NCBI GenBank assembly: GCA_047634635.1
Contig: JBLIIE010000162.1
Span: 1 to 10,997 of the forward strand
Length of the DNA stretch: 10,997 nt
Origin: Granulosicoccus sp047634635
Lineage (GTDB): Bacteria; Pseudomonadota; Gammaproteobacteria; Granulosicoccales; Granulosicoccaceae
Direction: 5' to 3'
In this document: positions 6,651-10,997 of the stretch, piece after piece
Numbering within the stretch: the stretch's first letter is position 1
Layout: each line of letters begins with the position of its first letter
Notes under the pieces: generated by a model
What the model saw: the letters and a program-made list of their open reading frames with translations, nothing else
Told to the model about the DNA's origin: nothing
The model's database searches: none
Program-made: the position numbers and the translations under genes

Positions 6651-7295
6651 ATGACTACATGCATTGAAAACCGAGGACGACGCGCCTCAAAAGAGTTTCG
6701 ACGCGAGCAATTGATTAACGCCACTATCGATAATCTGGCAAAACGAGGATTCGCCGGCCTGACAATGGCAGATGTCACGCTTAGTGCTGGTTTGTCCAAG
6801 GGAATCGTCAACTTTCATTTTGAGAGTAAAGAGAAACTGCTGTTGGAAACACTGCGATACTTAGTAGATGACTACGTCTCGCATTGGCAAGCCACGCTCA
6901 AGGAGTCTGCGCAAAACCCTAGCAGCCAAATGCGCGCTTTTATTGTCGCTGACCTAGACAAGAAAATTTGTAATCCGCGAAAGCTTGCAGCTTGGTTTGC
7001 ATTTTTAGTAGAGGCAAAAATGCACCCCGCCTACAAGGAGCTTTACTGGTTTCAGGATGACGAATACGTGACAAGGTTAACGTCGCTATGTGAAGCGCTA
7101 AAAAGCGACGCCAACTACCATTATAATTCTGAGAAGACAGCATATGCCATCTATGCGATGCAAGACGGTTTGTGGTTACGTCTGATGTTAAATGAGAAAG
7201 GATTTAAACGCAGTATCGCCGTTGAGACAGCATTACGATTATTAGGAACTATATTTCCGCTCCATTTTGAGTCGGATGGTTCGTCAAAATCATAA
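6651..7295 (+). CDS. TetR/AcrR-family transcriptional regulator, BetI-like
   Basis: One-domain DNA-binding regulator of 214 residues. The TetR helix-turn-helix covers about residues 17-64 (RREQLINATIDNLAKRG, then GLTMADVTLSAGLSKGIV, NFHFESKEKLL). The C-terminal ligand domain resembles BetI (TetR_C_6): LAAWFAFLVEAKMHPAYKEL at about 112-131 and YAIYAMQDGLWLRLML at 166-180. E. coli BetI has AWLAFWASSMHQP and ALIDGLWLR in the same places, as I recall. BetI senses choline, so an amine-type ligand here is plausible. The ATG at 6651 has a modest GGTGA five bases upstream. It is divergent from the aminotransferase operon, with inverted repeats between them, so it probably represses that operon and itself until an amine is bound; this is inferred from position. 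The protein looks intact. Confidence 0.88.
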   Translation: MTTCIENRGRRASKEFRREQLINATIDNLAKRGFAGLTMADVTLSAGLSKGIVNFHFESKEKLLLETLRYLVDDYVSHWQATLKESAQNPSSQMRAFIVADLDKKICNPRKLAAWFAFLVEAKMHPAYKELYWFQDDEYVTRLTSLCEALKSDANYHYNSEKTAYAIYAMQDGLWLRLMLNEKGFKRSIAVETALRLLGTIFPLHFESDGSSKS

Positions 7296-7298
7296 TTT

Positions 7299-7327
7299 TT
7301 GCAGTTGCAGACTTACATATATAAATA
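7299..7327 (+). promoter_or_regulatory. Possible sigma-70 promoter for the DUF2788 gene
   Basis: TTGCAG at 7299-7304 and TAAATA at 7322-7327 are separated by 17 bp, upstream of the GTG start at 7373. The region is very AT-rich, so a match to the -10 element could be chance. Confidence 0.3.
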
Positions 7328-7341
7328 CATGTATCTATATA
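7318..7341. repeat. AT-rich 24-bp imperfect palindrome
   Basis: The ten-base core ATACATGTAT at 7325-7334 is flanked by one mismatched pair (7324/7335) and then six matched pairs on each side. It lies between the TetR gene and the DUF2788 gene, 31 bp before the latter's start. It could be an operator or a cruciform-forming site; low complexity of the sequence weakens the case. Confidence 0.4.
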
Positions 7342-7372
7342 AATCATCTGTATATCAAAGAGCAGCTAGGTA

Positions 7373-7585
7373 GTGTTGTTCGGATTCACAGAAAAGCAAA
7401 TAGCAGCCTTTGGTATGAGCTTTGGTTTGGCAGCCTTCATGTTATTTATGCTGTTTATCATATTCAAGTTGGCAAAAGATTCAAAGGCAGGACGAACGGG
7501 TACCTTCGTACTGTTCTTCGTGCTCGCATTTGGAATGCTTGGCTTTGTGGCAAAAGCCCTAATACAAAAAATATTTAACTTGTAA
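7373..7585 (+). CDS. Small two-helix membrane protein, DUF2788 family
   Basis: Seventy residues with two membrane helices at about residues 10-31 (AAFGMSFGLAAFMLFMLFIIF) and 44-63 (FVLFFVLAFGMLGFVAKALI). They are joined by a short basic loop, KLAKDSKAGRTGT, which is the recognisable part of the gammaproteobacterial DUF2788 family. Function is unknown. Start choice is uncertain: GTG at 7373 has AGG only two bases upstream, while TTG at 7376 has the same AGG at five bases and would remove only one residue. It is not obviously co-transcribed with the DUF2189 gene, because a hairpin and a separate promoter lie between them. That the TetR gene 77 bp upstream controls it is possible but unsupported. 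Confidence 0.78.
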   Translation: MLFGFTEKQIAAFGMSFGLAAFMLFMLFIIFKLAKDSKAGRTGTFVLFFVLAFGMLGFVAKALIQKIFNL

Positions 7586-7598
7586 TTCAGATAATAGT

Positions 7599-7635
7599 AC
7601 TAAGAATCACAGCTGGATCATCGGAGCTTCTTAGT
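7599..7635 (+). terminator. Hairpin after the DUF2788 gene, possible weak terminator
   Basis: ACTAAGAA at 7599-7606 pairs perfectly with TTCTTAGT at 7628-7635, 13 bp after the stop codon. The loop is about 21 bases and partly self-complementary (AGCT at 7611 and 7625). The following CATATTTAC is only weakly T-rich, so termination efficiency is doubtful; it may simply be a 3' end hairpin. Confidence 0.35.
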
Positions 7636-7653
7636 CATATTTACAATTGCAAA

Positions 7654-7667
7654 TTGATCCGTGTCAA
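7654..7667 (+). promoter_or_regulatory. Anr/FNR-like box TTGATCCGTGTCAA
   Basis: Matches the Anr/FNR consensus TTGAT-N4-ATCAA at nine of ten defined bases; the flanks extend the dyad to AATTGA...TCAATT (7652-7669). Its centre at 7660.5 is 41.5 bases before position 7702, about where transcription would start from the TATAGT -10 at 7689-7694. That is the class II activator geometry. The genes behind it belong to cbb3 oxidase assembly, a standard Anr/FNR target. Confidence 0.65.
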
Positions 7668-7688
7668 TTACCTGCTGCACAAAATAGA

Positions 7689-7694
7689 TATAGT
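7689..7694 (+). promoter_or_regulatory. -10 element of the DUF2189-TauE-ccoI operon
   Basis: TATAGT matches five of six bases of the sigma-70 -10 consensus. No good -35 is present, as expected when an Anr/FNR dimer bound at 7654-7667 replaces it. The predicted leader is about 65 bases. Confidence 0.5.
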
Positions 7695-7766
7695 GCGAAA
7701 TTGGTAATACCCCATCCGTTGTCTACAGGCAATGTAAAACCATACAGGTTCGTCGAGAGGATCAGA

Positions 7767-8552
7767 ATGAGTGTGGATCAGAACAATCATGTCAATTCGG
7801 AGACTCAAGACGCTCCGCTGTTGCCAACGATTAACAAGGTTGATGCAGGTGCACCACTCCAATGGCTAAAGCTCGGGTGGCAGGATATGCGGGCAACGCA
7901 TTTCTACGGTCTGTTCTACGGTGTTGTTTTTGTCTTCATGGGATGGGCCATCACTTGGGTATATGCCACACGCTGGCAGTTAACGATGGGGTTGTTAGGC
8001 GGCTTTTTCCTGATGGGACCCTTCATTTGTACGGGTCTTTATGAGTTGTCTCGACAATACGAAAAAGAAGGTAAAGCAAATCTATTTAAATCGATGGTTT
8101 GCTGGTGCAGAAATATTCCTGCTATTGCTTTCTTTGCCATTGTTCTAACCTTCGCAATGATCGTGTGGGCACGTGTATCTCTCGTTATATTTGCACTATT
8201 TTCGAACACTATATTTCCTAGTTTGCAAGGCCTTCTGGGGGAGGTGTTTGCGCTGTCAAATCCAATATTTCTGCTAGCCTGGCTTGGTATCGGTTTTGTT
8301 TTTGCTTCTATAATTTTCGCTATTAGCGTCATCTCGGTGCCTCTAATGCTAGATCGAAATAGTGATATATTTATTGCTATGATCTGCAGTGCACGTGCGC
8401 TACTCATCAATCCCCGTGCTATGTATCTATGGGCACTGGCGGTGCTCGTCATTATTGGTGCAAGTCTACTCTTGGGGTTCTTGCCGCTGATTGTCACTGC
8501 ACCGCTAGTAGGGCATGCCACCTGGCATGCCTATCGAGCCTTAGTTACGTGA
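7767..8552 (+). CDS. DUF2189 integral membrane protein
   Basis: Membrane protein of 261 residues. A polar N-terminal tail of about 30 residues is followed by the family pattern LKLGWQDMRATHFYGLFYGVVF, then GGFFLMGPFICTGLYELSRQYEK (about 78-100), then IVWARVSLVIFALF (132-145). Five or six membrane helices lie at about 46-66, 74-92, 119-145, 167-192 and 218-247. Function is unknown; relatives often sit near cytochrome oxidase genes. The ATG at 7767 is preceded by GAGAGG six bases upstream, which fixes the start. A longer in-frame version from 7647 would start inside the Anr/FNR-type promoter and is rejected. It is the first gene of an operon with the TauE-like gene 11 bp downstream and ccoI, so a role in oxidase assembly is suggested by context only. 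Confidence 0.85.
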   Translation: MSVDQNNHVNSETQDAPLLPTINKVDAGAPLQWLKLGWQDMRATHFYGLFYGVVFVFMGWAITWVYATRWQLTMGLLGGFFLMGPFICTGLYELSRQYEKEGKANLFKSMVCWCRNIPAIAFFAIVLTFAMIVWARVSLVIFALFSNTIFPSLQGLLGEVFALSNPIFLLAWLGIGFVFASIIFAISVISVPLMLDRNSDIFIAMICSARALLINPRAMYLWALAVLVIIGASLLLGFLPLIVTAPLVGHATWHAYRALVT

Positions 8553-8563
8553 TTTCGTAAGCC

Positions 8564-9400
8564 ATGTTCTCAGAGGCTATGTTGTTAGCGGTATTTTTAA
8601 CCGGATTACTGGGTGGTGTTCATTGTGCCGGTATGTGTGGTGGAATTGTAGGGGCGCTCTCCATGCTTGGTGAACAAGTAGAAAATGTGACAGACATGCG
8701 TCCAGCGACGGTTCCCATCAATTGGGTGAGTAAAATGCAGTTCTCCCCGATCGATGTACCTACAGTACAAGTGCGCAATGTTGCCTCGCTTTGGGCAAGA
8801 GCATTGACACCTCTTTACTACAATATTGGCCGTATCAGCATGTACACAGCACTAGGAATACTAGCTGGCAGTGCTGGTTCGTTAAGTTTTTTCTTCGATC
8901 ATGCACTTCCTATTCAACAGCTTGCGTATTTCATCAGTAGCCTGCTATTGATTATGATTGGTGCCTATCTCGTGGGTGTCCGTTGGGTTGTCACCGTGTT
9001 GGAAGCACTTGGGCAACCATTCTGGCGTCACATCAAACCGCTCGCTACTGCTAGATTGCGTCAGACAGGCCCGCTGAATTTCATTCTGACTGGCGCGTAT
9101 TGGGGGCTGGTGCCATGTGGGATGTTGTATGGGGTTCTGAGCATAGCGCTATTTTCTGGCAACGCGATGCGTGGCGGACTACTCATGCTTGTGTTTGGTC
9201 TAGGAACATTGCCAAATCTGATGCTGCTTGGAGTCGCAGGAAATGCGATGAAGCGCTTTACTGGGCGACGATGGGTAAGACAACTTGCTGGCACGAGCAT
9301 CGTCGGTTTTGGAGTGCTGGGTCTATTTCGTATCAACCTTGTAATAGAAACTGTTAATGGGGTTCCCCTACTCCGTGAGCTATGCCGAGTGATCAATTGA
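8564..9400 (+). CDS. TauE/SafE-like (DsbD_2-type) membrane protein, probable cbb3 oxidase assembly factor
   Basis: Polytopic membrane protein of 278 residues, of the kind commonly labelled sulfite exporter and placed beside ccoI and ccoS. Helix 1 (about 5-30) carries His20-Cys21-x2-Met24-Cys25 in GGVHCAGMCGG, a good copper-type ligand set. Later conserved blocks are LYYNIGRISMY (84-94), TGAYWGLVPCGMLYG (176-190, Cys185) and FGLGTLPNLM (211-220). Between helix 1 and YYNIGR lies a polar stretch of about 45 residues, probably a loop. The paired Cys-bearing halves resemble the DsbD/CcdA transmembrane fold. I infer a part in copper or thiol handling during oxidase maturation rather than sulfite export. 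The ribosome binding site before the ATG at 8564 is weak, so translation may depend on the DUF2189 gene 11 bp upstream. Its TGA overlaps the ccoI ATG by one base. Confidence 0.82.
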   Translation: MFSEAMLLAVFLTGLLGGVHCAGMCGGIVGALSMLGEQVENVTDMRPATVPINWVSKMQFSPIDVPTVQVRNVASLWARALTPLYYNIGRISMYTALGILAGSAGSLSFFFDHALPIQQLAYFISSLLLIMIGAYLVGVRWVVTVLEALGQPFWRHIKPLATARLRQTGPLNFILTGAYWGLVPCGMLYGVLSIALFSGNAMRGGLLMLVFGLGTLPNLMLLGVAGNAMKRFTGRRWVRQLAGTSIVGFGVLGLFRINLVIETVNGVPLLRELCRVIN

Positions 9401-10997
9401 TGAATAGAGGTCGTTGCTATCATTGTCATGAAGACGTACCAAAAAATGCGCAATGGTCGGTCGAGTTCAATGGGGCCTTGAGGCGAATGTGCTGTGCTGG
9501 CTGCGAAGCGGTAATGAGTGCCATTATCGAGGCAGGTCTTGCTGATTATTATCAATTTCGTGGTGATGCTGCTGTTTCAGGACAACTACCGGTAGAACTT
9601 GAATCGACACTGGATGCACTTTTGATCTATGACTCACCTGAACTTAGCGAACGCTATCAACAGCCGTTAGGCATTGGTGATAAAACACCATCGTCGCAAC
9701 AGCCCCAGTCCGGCGTTAAAACAGACTTGATTGTTCAGGATCTTCGCTGTGGCGCTTGTGTATGGTTACTGGAACGTGCAGTGCGTCGGCTGCCAGGTGC
9801 TTTGTCTGTAACGTTTAATTTTTCAACATCTCGCGGTTACGTTGAATTTGATCCATCGTTGTTAAATTTATCAACAATACTTCGAGAGATGTCGACTCTT
9901 GGATATCGGGCAGTACCTTTTGATGTCGATGCGAGAGAGCGCTATTTGCAGCAAGAATCTCGTAGCTATTGTCAACGTCTGTTTGTTGCGGGCATCGGTA
10001 TGATGCAGGTCATGATGTATGCGCTTCCGGTCTATGTGTCTGATGTTAATGAACTAGATACTGATACAGAGCAATTGTTGCGTTGGGCAAGTCTTACGTT
10101 GACATTGCCAGTTATTACGTATTCAGCTATCCCCTTCTTTCATGGCGCGTGGAGAGATATTCGGAACCTGCGACCCGGTATGGATGTACCAGTATCCATC
10201 GGGTTACTGCTCGCATTCACAATTAGTGTGCAGGCAACCTTTACCGGAGTTGGAGACATTTATTATGATTCGGTGTCTATGTTTGTGTTTCTATTGCTGG
10301 GCACTCGCTACCTAGAATGGCGCACGCGCCGACGGGCGATGCGTGCGATAGACGACGTCACCACAAGTTCACCTGATACAGCGCGATTACTGTGTACTGA
10401 GTCTGAGCGTGGTGACAATACGTTCCCGATAGAGACAGATAGCTCTCTAACAGAACAACTAATCCCTGCCGCACGACTTCAACCTGGAGATATCATTCGT
10501 GTTGATGCTGGCGCTCGTGTGCCTGTGGACTCGCTTGTGATTGCAGGCAGAGGCTCTGTAGATAACGCTTTATTGACTGGTGAGAGTCTTCCTATTGGCG
10601 TGCAACAAGGGGATTGTATTGCGGGTGGAGCCATGCTGGTAGGATCACCGCTGACCCTAGAGGTTCGACATCAACAGGTCCATAGCACCTTATCGACCAT
10701 TCAAAGACTCGTTGAACGTGGTGGACGACACAAACCACAGTCGGTACTGGTTGCTGATCGTGTAGCGAGCGTCTTTGTTTCAGTGTTATTACTGATTACT
10801 ATCGTCGTGTTCATTAGCTGGTGGTTTATTGATACAAACCGTGCGCTGGCGGTCGCAATTAGTGTTCTGATCGTTTCCTGCCCCTGCGCACTTTCAATGG
10901 CAACCCCGGCTGCTTTAGCGGCAGCCACGGGGCGTCTTCTAAAACGTAATATTTTAATATCCCGTGCTAACGCGTTGGAACAGCTGGCACAGGTAAC
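9400..10997 (+). CDS. ccoI: Copper-translocating P1B-type ATPase CcoI/FixI (cut by the right edge)
   Basis: Exports copper for assembly of the cbb3-type cytochrome oxidase. I translated 532 codons, open to the window end. An N-terminal metal-binding domain has Cys6-x2-Cys9 and Cys31-Cys32-x2-Cys35 (CYHC, CCAGCEAV), typical of CcoI. A heavy-metal-associated domain follows (about 108-175) with Cys117-x2-Cys120 (LRCGACVWLLE). Membrane helices lie at about 192-212, 228-247, 265-283 and 289-304. The actuator domain has TGES at 393-396. Helices at 455-477 and 484-505 follow, the latter with the ion-path motif Cys494-Pro-Cys496. The phosphorylation motif DKTGT should lie just past the edge. The ATG overlaps the preceding TGA (ATGA), so the two are coupled. 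The actuator has VPVDSLV where most relatives have PxDG, a minor departure. CopA is less likely because of the Cys-rich N-terminus and context. Confidence 0.92.
   Translation, partial: MNRGRCYHCHEDVPKNAQWSVEFNGALRRMCCAGCEAVMSAIIEAGLADYYQFRGDAAVSGQLPVELESTLDALLIYDSPELSERYQQPLGIGDKTPSSQQPQSGVKTDLIVQDLRCGACVWLLERAVRRLPGALSVTFNFSTSRGYVEFDPSLLNLSTILREMSTLGYRAVPFDVDARERYLQQESRSYCQRLFVAGIGMMQVMMYALPVYVSDVNELDTDTEQLLRWASLTLTLPVITYSAIPFFHGAWRDIRNLRPGMDVPVSIGLLLAFTISVQATFTGVGDIYYDSVSMFVFLLLGTRYLEWRTRRRAMRAIDDVTTSSPDTARLLCTESERGDNTFPIETDSSLTEQLIPAARLQPGDIIRVDAGARVPVDSLVIAGRGSVDNALLTGESLPIGVQQGDCIAGGAMLVGSPLTLEVRHQQVHSTLSTIQRLVERGGRHKPQSVLVADRVASVFVSVLLLITIVVFISWWFIDTNRALAVAISVLIVSCPCALSMATPAALAAATGRLLKRNILISRANALEQLAQV

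Noticed and set aside
7267..7578. 103-codon plus-strand frame overlapping the end of the TetR gene and the DUF2788 gene
   Set aside because: It runs through AT-rich spacer and overlaps the DUF2788 gene in another frame. Its product has no membrane pattern or known motif, whereas the DUF2788 frame is recognisable.
7647..7766. Forty-residue N-terminal extension of the DUF2189 protein
   Set aside because: It would begin at a non-ATG codon with no ribosome binding site, before the predicted transcription start and overlapping the Anr/FNR box. The ATG at 7767 has a clear GAGAGG at the right distance.
8039..8521. Minus-strand open frame of 160 codons inside the DUF2189 gene
   Set aside because: It is the antisense shadow of a clear membrane protein gene. 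Its composition shows no domain and it has no ribosome binding site. The same holds for the antisense frame at 9061-9555 and the plus-strand frames under the aminotransferase and potH.
1..10997. CRISPR array, insertion sequence, tRNA or integrase scar marking an island
   Set aside because: No regularly spaced repeats, transposase motifs, terminal inverted repeats or tRNA-like cloverleaf were seen, and the genes look intact with even composition.

Overview
The window looks like the chromosome of a gammaproteobacterium. The evidence is a PotFGHI-type putrescine importer, a SpuC-type aminotransferase, a BetI-like TetR regulator, DUF2788 and DUF2189 small membrane proteins, and a CcoI copper ATPase behind an Anr/FNR-like site. 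Base composition is moderate and fairly even. I see no tRNA, rRNA, CRISPR array, insertion sequence or phage gene. The genus cannot be fixed from this sequence alone.

Left block (1-6368, all minus strand). Read in the direction of transcription this is one tight operon: class III aminotransferase (SpuC family), Rieske non-heme iron oxygenase alpha subunit, PotF-type periplasmic binding protein, PotG-type ATPase, PotH-type permease, and a PotI-type permease cut by the left edge. Most junctions are 1-53 bp. The exception is a 92-bp potF-potG gap holding a nested hairpin, which probably sets the binding protein to transporter ratio. The simplest reading is uptake of a di- or polyamine followed by transamination of a primary amine. 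The Rieske oxygenase is the unexpected member: it carries the bridging-position glutamate known from carnitine-type oxygenases, and no reductase partner lies in the window.

Middle (6369-7295). A 282-bp divergent intergenic region holds two inverted repeats, including a perfect 16-bp palindrome. It is followed by a plus-strand TetR/BetI-like regulator, the likely local controller of the amine operon.

Right block (7296-10997, plus strand). A 70-residue DUF2788 protein is followed by a promoter with an Anr/FNR-like box at the geometry expected of a class II oxygen-regulated promoter. Next come a DUF2189 membrane protein, a TauE/SafE-like (DsbD_2-type) membrane protein with an HCxxMCGG motif, and the first 532 codons of ccoI. 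These fit copper delivery and assembly of cbb3-type cytochrome oxidase under low oxygen. The ccoNOQP structural genes are not in the window.

The part most likely to be new is the combination of a polyamine ABC importer, aminotransferase and Rieske oxygenase under a BetI-like regulator. The individual families are known; the joint pathway is inference.
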